A stretch of DNA of 64,000 nucleotides from CAZHCA01 sp964530825 (lineage in GTDB: Bacteria > Bacteroidota > Bacteroidia > Chitinophagales > Saprospiraceae): the NCBI GenBank assembly GCA_964530825.1, contig CAZHCA010000020.1:1-64000 (forward strand). Direction: 5' to 3'. Both the position numbers and the translations under genes were made by a program. The first letter of the stretch is position 1; each line of letters begins with the position of its first letter. Positions 54,182-63,874 of the stretch are shown here, piece by piece. The notes below the pieces were generated by a model that was not told the DNA's origin, ran no database searches, and saw only the letters and a program-made list of their open reading frames with translations.

Positions 54182-54562
54182 CTAGGCCTTTTGGTTCTTT
54201 TGGGAATCGAGTGCCAGGCGCGTGCTGGAAGCATCGTAGATGATCTTCAGCTCGACGATTGTTCCCCGCTGGTCAAAGTCGAAAATATCTACGCAATCAA
54301 AAAAGACGTGGCTACCGTTACCCAGTGTCCATTCGTAAAGAAAATTAGCGCTGGCCCGGTTTTTTTCTGGATGATAAAAAAGATCGATGAGCGTGATCTT
54401 AGATCGGGAGGTATCCTTAAATAGGTCGCGATAAAAATCGTAGGCAGGCCGCTTACCGTACAAAGGAGAGTGCACCAGCGCTTCCTCCGCAAAAAGCTCC
54501 ATTATGGCCTGATAATCGGCGTTTTCCAAGGCCTTTAAATACGCTCGGATTTGCGCTTCCAT
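54182..54562 (-). CDS. NTF2-like/SnoaL-like small protein
   Basis: A 126-residue cytoplasmic protein from ATG 54562 (MEAQIRAYLKALENADYQAIMELFAEEALVHSPL), the standard opening of SnoaL/DUF4440-type NTF2-like folds; the ATG 21 nt upstream is a second option. The rest, YDFYRDLFKDTSRSKITLIDLFYHPE to GTIVELKIIYD, fits the cone-like fold with a central pocket. Function cannot be assigned. It lies 19 nt upstream of the exonuclease gene on the same strand, and so is probably co-transcribed with the repair genes. Confidence 0.85.
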   Translation of the reverse strand: MEAQIRAYLKALENADYQAIMELFAEEALVHSPLYGKRPAYDFYRDLFKDTSRSKITLIDLFYHPEKNRASANFLYEWTLGNGSHVFFDCVDIFDFDQRGTIVELKIIYDASSTRLALDSQKNQKA

Positions 54563-54728
54563 AGTATACGTGAATAGATACACTGGAAAAATACACAGAA
54601 TTTCCCGCCCGTACGGGTTGGCAAAAGTTAAACCGGCAACTGACTGTCAACTATTTTTGTGGCTGGGAAAACGCACCTTTACCGCATTCAAAACTATTTT
54701 ACACAGACTCTAATTCATTCATTCTGGG

Positions 54729-56249
54729 TTACTCCTCGTCTTTGGTAAGAACCTCCAGCAGCGCTTCATCAATTGGTAAAACTACACCATAGGCAGCCCC
54801 CAATCGCATCTTTTCGGCGTAAAGAAACCAGAGTTTTTTTCCGGCCTGCGTACTTTTCAGAGTATTGATCAGATCGGTCTTGTTCTGCCGGACCAGGCGG
54901 GTCAAGTCTCTTTTAGTCCAATTGCCGGCTTTATCAAAACCAATCATTATGTTGGCCACCTCTTCGCCGGGCAGTTGAAATGGCCGGATGCGCTTTTCAA
55001 AGCTTTCTCCATCGTGGTTACGAGGAGTATCATTGTACACAATGTACCCGCCAATTTCCGTAGTAAATAAGCTATAGCTGAAAAGTCGCTCATCTTCCCA
55101 GGAACCGATCTGACGTTTGGGAACGCGTTGCATCCACTCCATTTTTTCCTGTGCCGGGGTGAGGCGCACCACCATTATTTCGCCGTATTCCGAATTGCCC
55201 ACCGGATTCTCCAGGTCGGCCCGCTGCTCACTTACGACAAATAAACCATCGCCCCGCACAAAGAGCCGGTCGACGAAAAAGTTCTCGAAATCGCGATACC
55301 TCGATTTAATTTCTGGATTTAACACACTGCTTTCGTACAAAGCTTCCGGAATTCGGTAGGTTTGTTTGACTTCCTGGCCAGTATTGGTATCCAAGATAAA
55401 GAGCTGCAGACCGCTGAGGTTATTTTTATCCTCTTTGTAAAAAGCAGCGCCTGCCAGTAAATTTCCGGGTAGCATTTGAAGTTTGAGCCCAGTGCTGATC
55501 CGGTTAGGTAAATTCAAGGAATAGCGTTGATATTTTTCTGCTCCTTGTCCTACCCCCAGGATAAAGTACTCAATCCTGGACTCATCGATGCGTGGCCCCA
55601 CCCGCCCGGTATAATTTTCACAAAAAAGATAGGCGTTGCCGCCATCATTAACGGCTGCCCCGAAAAGGTAAAGCTTGTCATTCGTGAAAGGTAGCAAGTA
55701 ACGCCGCTCCCATTCCGGTTTAAGGTCATTGTTTAAGACCTGCATATTTACGCGGGCGTAATCCTCGGGCAAGGTGTAGGACCAGCTGTACAAAAGGAGT
55801 TTATCTTGGTTAGGAGAAAGGGCGTACCCAAAGGGTATGCGGTAGCGGTCTGGGGTGTAAGCCTCGGATATCAGCTCCATATCTTTGCGCTCGAGTTTAG
55901 GCAAGGTGAATCGGTACAGCCGGAGATGATTGCGCTGCGGTCCCGGATAATATAAAGAAGATAAAACCACCAAATCGCCCCGCCAATAGAAAATGCCTTC
56001 GATTTGTCCGGGTAATATTTCCTGCGAAAGAGAGATTACTTGCTCGCTTTGCAGGTTCTGCTCCGCATCGTAATAACCCAACCGGAGTTGACTAGGTCCG
56101 TCGCGATTATCCACTAGCGCCAGCACAAAAGACCCGTCGGGTATGGCTACTATTTCTTCTAAAAACCAAGTCTCCTGTGCGGTCGTTTGCTGGCCCCAGC
56201 CTATGACCAAAAAACTGATTGATATCCAAATACCTTTTATCATTTTCAT
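54729..56249 (-). CDS. Hypothetical exported protein
   Basis: A 506-residue protein with an N-terminal signal (MKMIKGIWISISFLVIGWGQ to about residue 25). The body is beta-rich, with repeated short strands such as RLGYYDAEQNL, GIFYWRGDLVVLSS, ALSPNQDKLLLYS and GGNAYLFCENYTG, consistent with a propeller-like structure. I recognise no family. It is 7 nt downstream of an exported NTF2-like protein gene on the same strand, so the pair is likely one transcript. Confidence 0.72.
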   Translation of the reverse strand: MKMIKGIWISISFLVIGWGQQTTAQETWFLEEIVAIPDGSFVLALVDNRDGPSQLRLGYYDAEQNLQSEQVISLSQEILPGQIEGIFYWRGDLVVLSSLYYPGPQRNHLRLYRFTLPKLERKDMELISEAYTPDRYRIPFGYALSPNQDKLLLYSWSYTLPEDYARVNMQVLNNDLKPEWERRYLLPFTNDKLYLFGAAVNDGGNAYLFCENYTGRVGPRIDESRIEYFILGVGQGAEKYQRYSLNLPNRISTGLKLQMLPGNLLAGAAFYKEDKNNLSGLQLFILDTNTGQEVKQTYRIPEALYESSVLNPEIKSRYRDFENFFVDRLFVRGDGLFVVSEQRADLENPVGNSEYGEIMVVRLTPAQEKMEWMQRVPKRQIGSWEDERLFSYSLFTTEIGGYIVYNDTPRNHDGESFEKRIRPFQLPGEEVANIMIGFDKAGNWTKRDLTRLVRQNKTDLINTLKSTQAGKKLWFLYAEKMRLGAAYGVVLPIDEALLEVLTKDEE

Positions 56250-56256
56250 GCTTTCT

Positions 56257-57126
56257 TTATTCGTTAATTACCAGGTTGATAAAACCCTGAATCTTTTCAT
56301 TTGGCACGGTAACCGAAAGGTGGTAGTGCTCGATCTTCCATCCATCGGAGGTCTGTACCATCACCCCCGAGCCCCGGCATTCTCCCATCCAGGTATCGAG
56401 TAACTCTTCGAACCAAGCCATGGTCTGGTCTGCAGAGAGGTAGACATTTCTTTCCACAGCGGTAAAGGCCCAAGCGCTCTTTTCGGCGAAATAAGGTTGA
56501 GCCCATTCGCGCATGTCGTCGCGCCTCCATCTTTCACTGGCATCCGTGCCGAGATAAATAGCCTCGGGCGTCATGGCTCCAAAAAAAGCATCGGCATCGG
56601 CGTTCGCAGCCGCCCGGTGCCAGTCATCAAGTAGCTGACCGATTACCGCAGTCTGGTCTACGGGCTCGGCCTGGCAGCCCCTACGATGCTGCGTATCGGT
56701 AATCTGGATGATTTGCCAGCCCTCCGCCGAACGGGCAAGCTGAAAAGCATTCACCCCACAGTGGCTCAGCCGGCCGTCGAAAATAAAGGTGAAATCGGTC
56801 CAGGCGCTGGCCAGATTCTGATCGATGCGAATGTCGTAGGCCGTAATCCGTTCGTCTAATTGCCCCTGCGTAGCCGAAGCGACCCGTTCAAAAAAGCTTG
56901 CAAAATCGGTCGCTTGAACGACCGGGCGACCTTCCTCATCGTTGGCAGTACGCAAAAGGCGGGCTGCAGGATGGAGCGTGCGGCCTATCAAGGTCGTATC
57001 GGCCTGGCGCATTCCCTCAAAAAAATTTTCGATGGTCTCCTGCACTGCAGCATGATCGGCTTTCTCCTGTGCCGACAGGCCGGAAGAACAACAAAGCAAG
57101 ATCAAGTAGACGAACAGTATTCTCAT
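56257..57126 (-). CDS. Exported protein with two NTF2-like (SnoaL/DUF4440) domains
   Basis: A 289-residue protein with a signal peptide (MRILFVYLILLCCSSGLSAQ). Residues about 24-145 form the first NTF2-like domain (VQETIENFFEGMRQADTTLIGRTLHPAARLL) and residues about 160-285 the second (IGQLLDDWHRAAANADADAFFGAMTPEAIYLGTDASERW). Double NTF2-like proteins are usually of unknown role; a nuclear-transport or lumazine-related function is not implied. It is divergent from the histidine kinase gene and starts a two-gene minus-strand unit with the next hypothetical gene. Confidence 0.85.
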   Translation of the reverse strand: MRILFVYLILLCCSSGLSAQEKADHAAVQETIENFFEGMRQADTTLIGRTLHPAARLLRTANDEEGRPVVQATDFASFFERVASATQGQLDERITAYDIRIDQNLASAWTDFTFIFDGRLSHCGVNAFQLARSAEGWQIIQITDTQHRRGCQAEPVDQTAVIGQLLDDWHRAAANADADAFFGAMTPEAIYLGTDASERWRRDDMREWAQPYFAEKSAWAFTAVERNVYLSADQTMAWFEELLDTWMGECRGSGVMVQTSDGWKIEHYHLSVTVPNEKIQGFINLVINE

Positions 57127-57287
57127 ATTTTTTCCGGAGAAGATAAAAAGCCTGCCCCGGAAAAAAGGCGCCTGCCTATATTTTTTTGAAGAAAAACAGG
57201 CTTTGTCCAGTAGTTGTAAATAATTTTTTCTTTAAATATTCGTCCGTATCTTGAATTCAATAAACCGATCACCCGCAGCAAGGGCGC

Positions 57288-58511
57288 ATGGACATGTACA
57301 ACCGTAAATCAAGTTGGCAAATATATCTCGCGATCGGCGGGGCGGTCATCTTGTTGGTTTCGCTGATTTATACTTACTATCTATCTCAACAACTTGCCGA
57401 AGGTGAACGCCAGAAAGTCAACAACTTTATTCTGGCGCAAGAACAAATTAACGATCCCGATCGGCCCGACGATGCGGAACTGACCCTGCAATTGCAAATC
57501 TTGCAGTCCAACACCAATATACCGGTCATCTTAATGAGTAAAACCGGTGATATTCAATACGCGGTAAATTTCGGTGAGGACCTCGACAACAACGAAGATT
57601 TTTTACTTCAGCAGGTAGCCAACCTCGAGGCCGACGGTTTCGCACCCATCGAAAACCAGGATCAACTGATCTACTATAAAGAATCCCGTGTATTGCGGGC
57701 GCTACGCTATTTCCCACTGGTACAGCTCATTCTGATTGGTGCTTTTATTTTTTTCGGGTATCTAGGTTTCAGTTCGGCCCGCCGCGCCGAACAGAATCGC
57801 GTCTGGGTAGGTATGGCTAAGGAAACGGCCCACCAATTGGGTACGCCCATTTCGGCAATTGTCGCCTGGATCGAACACCTGCGTGCCACCCGTCAGAAAG
57901 ACACCGAAGTACAGGAGGTCATCGACGAGTTGCAAAAAGATATTGAACGGTTGGAACTGATCGCCGATCGCTTCAGCAAAATCGGCTCCGCACCAAAGCT
58001 GGAGACCATCAATGTGGTTCAGGAATTAGAAGAATGCCGGGCTTATATGCAGCGCCGCGCTTCCCGTAAGGTGAAGTTTCACTTTCCCGATCCGGATACG
58101 CATGCTCCCATGTATGTCATGATGAATTCTCACCTCTTTGATTGGGTAATTGAAAATCTGCTGCGCAACGCCCTTGACGCTATGGACGGTAAGGGTACAA
58201 TTTCTACCGAGGTTTACGAGGATGACCAATACGTCCATATCGACATAACCGATACCGGCAAGGGCATTTCACCGGCTAAACACAAACGCATATTCCAGCC
58301 CGGCTATACCACCAAAACCCGGGGATGGGGCCTGGGCTTGTCCCTGGCCAAAAGAATTATCGAAAATTACCACGATGGAAAAATATTCGTCAAGCGGTCA
58401 CAGGAAGGGGCGGGAACGACTTTCACCATCAAACTCCGCAAGCATCAAACCTCCGGAGACTCCAAACCCGGCCAACGAACTATTGGTAAACAACCCGTTA
58501 CACAAACTTAA
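57288..58511 (+). CDS. Orphan sensor histidine kinase
   Basis: A 407-residue kinase. Two membrane helices (about residues 11-31 and 142-160) flank a short extracytoplasmic sensor loop; there is no HAMP domain. The H box is KETAHQLGTPISAI with His182; the N box is ENLLRNALDAM near 286, and the G boxes TDTGKGIS and RGWGLGLSLAKRIIENYHDG near 323-358. It senses an envelope signal, unknown. No response regulator gene is next to it, so its partner must lie elsewhere. A terminator is found 109 nt after the stop codon. Confidence 0.92.
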   Translation: MDMYNRKSSWQIYLAIGGAVILLVSLIYTYYLSQQLAEGERQKVNNFILAQEQINDPDRPDDAELTLQLQILQSNTNIPVILMSKTGDIQYAVNFGEDLDNNEDFLLQQVANLEADGFAPIENQDQLIYYKESRVLRALRYFPLVQLILIGAFIFFGYLGFSSARRAEQNRVWVGMAKETAHQLGTPISAIVAWIEHLRATRQKDTEVQEVIDELQKDIERLELIADRFSKIGSAPKLETINVVQELEECRAYMQRRASRKVKFHFPDPDTHAPMYVMMNSHLFDWVIENLLRNALDAMDGKGTISTEVYEDDQYVHIDITDTGKGISPAKHKRIFQPGYTTKTRGWGLGLSLAKRIIENYHDGKIFVKRSQEGAGTTFTIKLRKHQTSGDSKPGQRTIGKQPVTQT

Positions 58512-58619
58512 TAGTAAATTTCACTGGGTTGTTTACCCGATAATCGGAATTATGTTTTAGTTTTAGTCTAACACACAATTCGTACCTCCAAATTGAACAC
58601 CTATTACTATCTTATAAAG

Positions 58620-58649
58620 AAGCCGGATCGTCGAGATACCGGCTTTTTT
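58620..58649 (+). terminator. Intrinsic terminator after the histidine kinase gene
   Basis: AAGCCGG at 58620-58626 pairs with CCGGCTT at 58639-58645, followed by a U-tract. The tract touches the stop codon of the convergent ABC permease gene (58648). Confidence 0.72.
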
Positions 58650-59973
58650 ATTGGCTGCTAAACAACCATTTTGCTAAGGTTCGCAGCCCTACTTTCTTCC
58701 CGTACAATAAAATGCCCACCCGGTAAATTCGCCCCGACAACCACGTGAAAAATAATGCCGATAACGCCAGCACCAACACACTGACTACAATTTCCCAGGC
58801 CGGCGGCTCGAAAGCCAGTCGAGCGGGCATCACGATGGGAGAGAACAGCGGAAAGATGGAGGACCATTTGGCCAGACTGGAATTTGGCGCCTGTACGGCA
58901 ACCATCATAATGTACAGCGCAAGAATAACGGGGATCGTTATCGGAATGGTTAGAGATTGGCCTTCGCCGGTGTCGTCACTAATTGCCGAGCCTACTGCGG
59001 CGAACAAGGAGGCATAGAGGAAATATCCTCCTAAAAAGAAAAAGAGAAACAAAGGCAGTATTGTCCACCAATTCAGGCCATTGATTTCCTGTAACGCAAG
59101 GGCCGCCATGGCCTGCGCATCGTCGGTATCTACTTGAGCCACCGCTTCATTGGTCATTCCCATCTGCGGGTTGGGATTGGTCTCGATTCCAAATATAAGC
59201 TGAGCTAATAAAACCAGAGTTGGTATAAGAATTACCCAAACCAAAAACTGGGTGAGTCCGACTGCCCCCACCCCGATGATTTTACCCAACATCAACGGGA
59301 AGGGTTTGACCGATGAAATCATAACCTCGACTATCCGGGTGGTCTTTTCCTCCATTACCGACCGCATGACCATCATACCGTACACGAAAACGGTAATGTA
59401 CATGATGAATCCCATCAGGCCACCGATGCCGGCTGCAATATATCCGGTAAACCGGGTGGCGTCTTCACCGCTTTCCTCAATTGGTTCGGGTTCAAGATCA
59501 ACGCGGGTATTGAGAGCCTCGAGTTGCTTGCGTTCCAGTTGTAGGGCATCGATCTTGTAATCGCGCAAGCTCTCCGATACCCGCTGTCGCATGACGGTCT
59601 CGATATCTATGCTCGGTTGTTGACCAGAGTAGTAGTAAATGGTATGCTTCGTATCCAGGATGTTTTTTACATCCGGAATCACCAGAATGCCGTCAAAATC
59701 CGTTTCGTCGAAATGAGTACGCAGGGTATCCAACGGCTGGTCGACAAATTGAAAGTAGAGATTGCGTTCATCTTTTATAGCACCCTTTAGGATATTGCCC
59801 TCGTCTATGACGGCTACTTTTTTTTGATCATCGCTTTCGTAAGAAAAAATAACACCCACAATTACAAAAAACAAGGCAAAAGCGAAAGGCGTAATCAGGG
59901 TAGCTATAATGAACGATCGTTTGGTTACGCGTGTCAAGTATTCGCGGCGTATAATGAGCCATAGTTTCTCCAT
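58648..59973 (-). CDS. ABC-2 type exporter permease (NatB-like)
   Basis: A 441-residue permease. One membrane helix near residues 20-45 (RSFIIATLITPFAFALFF) precedes a large extracytoplasmic loop (about 46-180), then five or six further helices (FTGYIAAGIGGLMGFIMYITVF, GVGAVGLTQFLVWVILIPTLVLL, GGYFLYASLFAAVGSAISDD, ITIPVILALYIMMVA, VSVLVLALSALFFTWLSG). The SISDDTGEGQ loop is typical of NatB-type sodium or multidrug exporters. It pairs with the ATPase encoded 27 nt upstream. Substrate unknown. Confidence 0.9.
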   Translation of the reverse strand: MEKLWLIIRREYLTRVTKRSFIIATLITPFAFALFFVIVGVIFSYESDDQKKVAVIDEGNILKGAIKDERNLYFQFVDQPLDTLRTHFDETDFDGILVIPDVKNILDTKHTIYYYSGQQPSIDIETVMRQRVSESLRDYKIDALQLERKQLEALNTRVDLEPEPIEESGEDATRFTGYIAAGIGGLMGFIMYITVFVYGMMVMRSVMEEKTTRIVEVMISSVKPFPLMLGKIIGVGAVGLTQFLVWVILIPTLVLLAQLIFGIETNPNPQMGMTNEAVAQVDTDDAQAMAALALQEINGLNWWTILPLFLFFFLGGYFLYASLFAAVGSAISDDTGEGQSLTIPITIPVILALYIMMVAVQAPNSSLAKWSSIFPLFSPIVMPARLAFEPPAWEIVVSVLVLALSALFFTWLSGRIYRVGILLYGKKVGLRTLAKWLFSSQ

Positions 59974-60000
59974 GGTGGCGTTTTATGTGTTTTACAATCA

Positions 60001-60924
60001 CTAAGCGGAGGCCATGAGTTCCTTCCGGGCTTCTTCGCCAACTTGGCCGATGAAGATCTCGTTCAGGCGGGGCAAAATTTCCTGGAAAGAAGTCAAGTGC
60101 ACGCCCTGGTTGACCAAGTAGCGTAGTAAATCGATATCTTCGTTCTCGCGGTTAAGCTGCACCACGACCCGCTGGGTCCCCGATTCCACAAGCTCGAATT
60201 GCTGGGCAAAGCCAGCCGGTAACTCCCCACGGTACAGGATTTCGTATCGATTCTGTTTGAATCGATTTTTAATCCTGGCGACTTCCCCTTCGAGTACGTT
60301 CTCCCCTTTGCTGATGAGCACGATGTATTCACAGATCTCTTCTACCTGCTCCATCCGGTGGGTTGAAAAAATAATACTCACACCGGCCTGGTTAAGCGCG
60401 TAAATTTCATCCTTGATCAAATTAGTATTTATGGGATCGAGTCCGGAAAAGGGCTCATCCAGGATCAGCAACTGTGGCTGGTGTAATACCGTGGCTATGA
60501 ACTGTATCTTTTGCTGCATCCCTTTAGAAAGTTCTTCCACCTTTTTGCTCCACCAGTCTTCGATATCGAATTTTTCAAACCAGTAAGTGATCCGGCTGCG
60601 TGCCGCCTTCCGGCTCAGACCTTTGAGCTGGCCCAGATACATGAGGTGATCACCCACCTTCATCTTACGGTAAAGGCCGCGTTCTTCAGGCATATAACCG
60701 ATCCGGTCGGGGTGGCGATTGTTGAGGACTTCGCCATTGAAATAAACCGTGCCTGAATCGGCCCGGGTAATAGTTGTGATAATGCGGATTAGTGAGGTTT
60801 TACCCGCACCATTGGGTCCGAGCAGACCGAAGATCTTTCCTTGCGGCACTTCAAAACTAACGCCGTTAACTGCCACATGGTTATCGTAAGTCTTGACGAT
60901 GTGATCGAGTCTAAGAATGCTCAT
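60001..60924 (-). CDS. ABC transporter ATPase (NatA-like)
   Basis: A 307-residue ATPase with Walker A GLLGPNGAGKTSL near residues 33-45, signature ELSKGMQQK near 134-142, Walker B LLILDEPFSGLDP near 155-167 and the H-loop STHRMEQ near 190. The C-terminal 80 residues form the DUF4162-like extension common in this group. It energises the NatB-like permease downstream, with which it forms a two-gene unit. It is divergent from the coiled-coil exported protein, 181 nt between starts. Confidence 0.92.
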   Translation of the reverse strand: MSILRLDHIVKTYDNHVAVNGVSFEVPQGKIFGLLGPNGAGKTSLIRIITTITRADSGTVYFNGEVLNNRHPDRIGYMPEERGLYRKMKVGDHLMYLGQLKGLSRKAARSRITYWFEKFDIEDWWSKKVEELSKGMQQKIQFIATVLHQPQLLILDEPFSGLDPINTNLIKDEIYALNQAGVSIIFSTHRMEQVEEICEYIVLISKGENVLEGEVARIKNRFKQNRYEILYRGELPAGFAQQFELVESGTQRVVVQLNRENEDIDLLRYLVNQGVHLTSFQEILPRLNEIFIGQVGEEARKELMASA

Positions 60925-61105
60925 TTGGCTGCATTTGCATGGATGAATTTGAATCGAAAGAAAACTACAATCTGTTCCCGATTTTTCATTTGCTTATTCT
61001 ATGTAAGTAACCAAATACTCGATGGAACTTTTACTCTTTCCGGAAAAAAGTGACCTTCTGCAGGCCCATCCGTCCTAATTTTTAGAAACAAACCTATAAC
61101 TCGTC

Positions 61106-61768
61106 ATGAAAAAAATATTACCCATTTTAGTTTTCGGAATTATGGCTGCCAGCCTGCCTGGTCAGGTAGAAGAAAGTGTATGGGGCATGAAAGCCGGTCG
61201 TGCAAACGGTTTTTCCATCACCATCCCCGATGCCGAAGACAAATTTGTACTAAAACACTGGGTTGATTATCAACGCTCCAAATACGGAAATAAATTCAAA
61301 CGGCAAAGCAAAAGAGAATACCTGGCAGAAGGGATCGTTTTGCCAGGAAACCCTACCTCCGGCCTGATGAACATGCGAATCCGCGCCGAGGATATCGGTC
61401 GAAGTACCCGAGTAACAGTTTGGCTAAGTTCCGCCGGGACTTATGTGGATAGCCGTAAACAACCCATAGCGGGCGACGCCGCCACAGAGATGTTACTTGA
61501 TTTTCGCGCCGAAGTATCCCGCGAAAAAATACGAATCGCACTGGCCGAAGAAGAGAAAAAGTTGCAAAAGCTAGAAAGGGAAATGGACCGACTGGCTGCA
61601 GCCCACCAACGCCACCACCGGTCGATTGAAATTGCCGAAGAACGCATTCAAAAGGCCAAAGAAGATATTACCCTTAACGAGCAAAGCCAAGAAGCCACGG
61701 CGCAATTACTCGAAGAACAGTCGGAAATTGTCGATGCTATCCAGCAACGATTACTCAATATTCAGTAG
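61106..61768 (+). CDS. Hypothetical exported coiled-coil protein
   Basis: A 220-residue protein with a signal peptide (MKKILPILVFGIMAASLPGQ). Residues about 22-140 are a compact domain of unknown family containing GFSITIPDAEDKFVLKHWVDY and STRVTVWLSSAGTYV; residues about 145-212 are a long coiled coil rich in Glu, Lys and Gln (VSREKIRIALAEEEKKLQKL). It is likely periplasmic. No function is evident; a terminator follows at 61791. Confidence 0.78.
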   Translation: MKKILPILVFGIMAASLPGQVEESVWGMKAGRANGFSITIPDAEDKFVLKHWVDYQRSKYGNKFKRQSKREYLAEGIVLPGNPTSGLMNMRIRAEDIGRSTRVTVWLSSAGTYVDSRKQPIAGDAATEMLLDFRAEVSREKIRIALAEEEKKLQKLEREMDRLAAAHQRHHRSIEIAEERIQKAKEDITLNEQSQEATAQLLEEQSEIVDAIQQRLLNIQ

Positions 61769-61790
61769 TTGCTACCAGCATACAATGAGC

Positions 61791-61829
61791 AGGGCGCTGT
61801 GCATATAATTGCTGCGCCCTTATTTTTTT
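61791..61829 (+). terminator. Intrinsic terminator after the coiled-coil protein gene
   Basis: AGGGCGC pairs with GCGCCCT around a 16-nt loop, ending in a U-rich tract (TATTTTTTT). It starts 23 nt past the stop codon. The rest of the gap to dnaB (61830-62153) shows no gene. Confidence 0.72.
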
Positions 61830-62153
61830 CCACATTTCCTCACCTGTGATTTTGGGCTTTCCTTAAAATCTCCATTCATTAATTTGCGAACAATGTACTT
61901 TTTTTGCGAACTTCAAAAAAATTTGTGTTCGCAAGAAGGCTCAAGGCGGCGGAACTATGCATAGCGAGACTTTTTCATGTAATCACAACTAATCCTCGAA
62001 CGCCCCTACTTAATACTGACTTAACAATGACAGCCCGGTTTTCCACATTCACCCCGCGCTTTTTCACACCCGTGGATAAATGCCTTGATTTTTTTAGCTG
62101 GACTCTACGCCAAGGAACCGTTAGATTTGATGATAATATTCAAAAGCAGCGCA

Positions 62154-63683
62154 ATGGACGATAACGGCAAAACGACTCAAAAGGGTAAGCCGAAAGGAAA
62201 AAATCCTTTTTCAAAGCCCAATCATGGCGATCTATCCAATATGGTATTTGGTAAAGTACAGCCGCAGGCCGTCCCCCTGGAGGAAGCCGTCTTGGGCGCT
62301 CTCATGCTGGACAAAAACGCACTAACAAATGTATTGGATATCCTGGGTCCGCGTTCATTTTACCTGGAAAACCACCAAAAGATTTACGAAGCTGTCTTGC
62401 GCTTATTTGAGCGTTCCCAGCCTGTCGATTTGCTGACTGTTACGGAAGAACTCAAAAAGGCCGGTGAATTTGAAACCGTGGGTGGCGGCTATTATCTGGC
62501 GCAGCTTACCAGCAAAGTGGCTTCTTCAGCAAACATAGAATACCATTCGCGCATCATCTCCCAGAAATTCATTATGCGGGAGTTAATTCGGGTATCGACT
62601 AATATTATCCGTGATGCCTACGAAGAGACCACTGACGTGTTCGAACTTTTGGATGAAGCCGAGCAAGGCCTGTTCGAAATTGCCCAGCGCGGCATGAACC
62701 GTAGCTACGAAGACATGAGCTCGCTGGCTACTAAAGCCCTCCGGCAGCTTGAGGAGCTGCGCAACCGCGAAGATGGCCTTACCGGTATCCCTAGCGGGTT
62801 CACAAAGTTGGACAAATTGACGTCGGGCTGGCAGCCATCCGACCTGATCATTATCGCTGCCCGCCCAGGTATGGGTAAAACTTCTTTTGTGCTCTCGCTT
62901 GCTAAAAATGCAGCAACGATTTACAAGAAGCCGGTGGCTATTTTCTCGCTGGAAATGTCGAACCTTCAGTTGGCACAGCGTTTGATTTCGATGGAAGCTG
63001 AAATCTCCGGTTCTAAAATGCGCAACGCACAATTAGAAGAGTACGAATGGGTGCAGTTACATAGTGCTATTGAGCGCATCGGGGAAGCACCAGTATTTAT
63101 TGACGATACGCCGGGCATTAATATCTTCGAGTTGCGCGCTAAGTGTCGCCGACTAAAGATGCAACACGACATTCAAATGGTCATTATCGACTACCTGCAG
63201 CTGATGAGCGGCGGCACCGACAACCAGCGCGGCAACCGCGAACAGGAGGTGAGCGCCATCTCCCGAGCGCTCAAGAGCTTAGCTAAAGAGCTGGAAGTAC
63301 CAGTCCTAGCCCTTTCGCAGCTGAGCCGGGCGGTGGAGATCCGCGGTGGCACTAAGCGGCCACAGTTGTCGGATCTTCGGGAATCGGGCTCGATAGAGCA
63401 GGATGCCGACCAAGTCGCCTTCATTTACCGCCCGGAGTATTACGATATTCTGGAAGATGAAGAAGGTAACTCTCTAAAAAGTGTAGCCGAAATTATCATC
63501 GCCAAGAACCGCCACGGACGACTGGATACGGTAAAACTGAAATTCACCGACGAATTTGCCCGCTTCTCCGACCTCGACGACTTCGGCCTCGACGATATCG
63601 GATCCGATGCCCTTGACAATGCTTACACCAATGTGATCACCCGCCCCTCAAAATTCAATAAGGATGAGGATATTCCTTTTTAA
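62154..63683 (+). CDS. dnaB: Replicative DNA helicase DnaB
   Basis: A 509-residue protein from ATG 62154 (MDDNGKTTQKGKPKGK); the frame is open to a TTG at 62085, but that extension is hydrophobic and unlike the family. After a basic Gly/Lys/Pro tail, the N-terminal domain runs PLEEAVLGALMLDKNALTNVLDIL, and the RecA-like core has Walker A ARPGMGKTSF near residue 243, VIIDYLQLMSG near 345 and SDLRESGSIEQDADQVAF near 405. It unwinds DNA at the fork as a hexamer. The C-terminus ends SKFNKDEDIPF, normal for the phylum. A tandem palindromic repeat follows. Confidence 0.95.
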   Translation: MDDNGKTTQKGKPKGKNPFSKPNHGDLSNMVFGKVQPQAVPLEEAVLGALMLDKNALTNVLDILGPRSFYLENHQKIYEAVLRLFERSQPVDLLTVTEELKKAGEFETVGGGYYLAQLTSKVASSANIEYHSRIISQKFIMRELIRVSTNIIRDAYEETTDVFELLDEAEQGLFEIAQRGMNRSYEDMSSLATKALRQLEELRNREDGLTGIPSGFTKLDKLTSGWQPSDLIIIAARPGMGKTSFVLSLAKNAATIYKKPVAIFSLEMSNLQLAQRLISMEAEISGSKMRNAQLEEYEWVQLHSAIERIGEAPVFIDDTPGINIFELRAKCRRLKMQHDIQMVIIDYLQLMSGGTDNQRGNREQEVSAISRALKSLAKELEVPVLALSQLSRAVEIRGGTKRPQLSDLRESGSIEQDADQVAFIYRPEYYDILEDEEGNSLKSVAEIIIAKNRHGRLDTVKLKFTDEFARFSDLDDFGLDDIGSDALDNAYTNVITRPSKFNKDEDIPF

Positions 63684-63713
63684 GTAAGAATTTTTTTGTC
63701 AGTTGGGAAAAAA

Positions 63714-63807
63714 GCTGTTAGGGCTTAAGCGCTGTTAGGGCTTAAGCGCTGTTAGGGCTTAAGCGCTGTTAGGGCTTAAGCGCTGTTAGGGCTTAAGCCC
63801 TAACAGC
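63714..63807. repeat. Five-unit tandem palindromic repeat
   Basis: The 17-bp unit GCTGTTAGGGCTTAAGC occurs five times in perfect tandem (63714-63798), and the last unit is completed to a full 26-bp palindrome by 9 more bases to 63807. Each unit contains the palindrome GCTTAAGC. It lies 31 nt past the dnaB stop codon and 67 nt before the next gene. There are no spacers, so it is not CRISPR; no U-tract follows. It could be a protein-binding array or a slippage product. Confidence 0.9.
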
Positions 63808-63874
63808 TGTTGCAATGTATCCACAAAAAACCTAGATTACAAGATTAAATACCCACCAAATCACCTCCTGACCC

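Noticed and set aside
57147..57205. AAAGCCTG...CAGGCTTT inverted repeat ahead of the histidine kinase
   Set aside because: An 8-bp stem with a loop of over 40 nt in an AT-rich region is too weak to support as a regulatory structure.
63714..63807. CRISPR array
   Set aside because: Units are directly adjacent with no spacers and no cas genes lie nearby; this is a tandem palindromic repeat.
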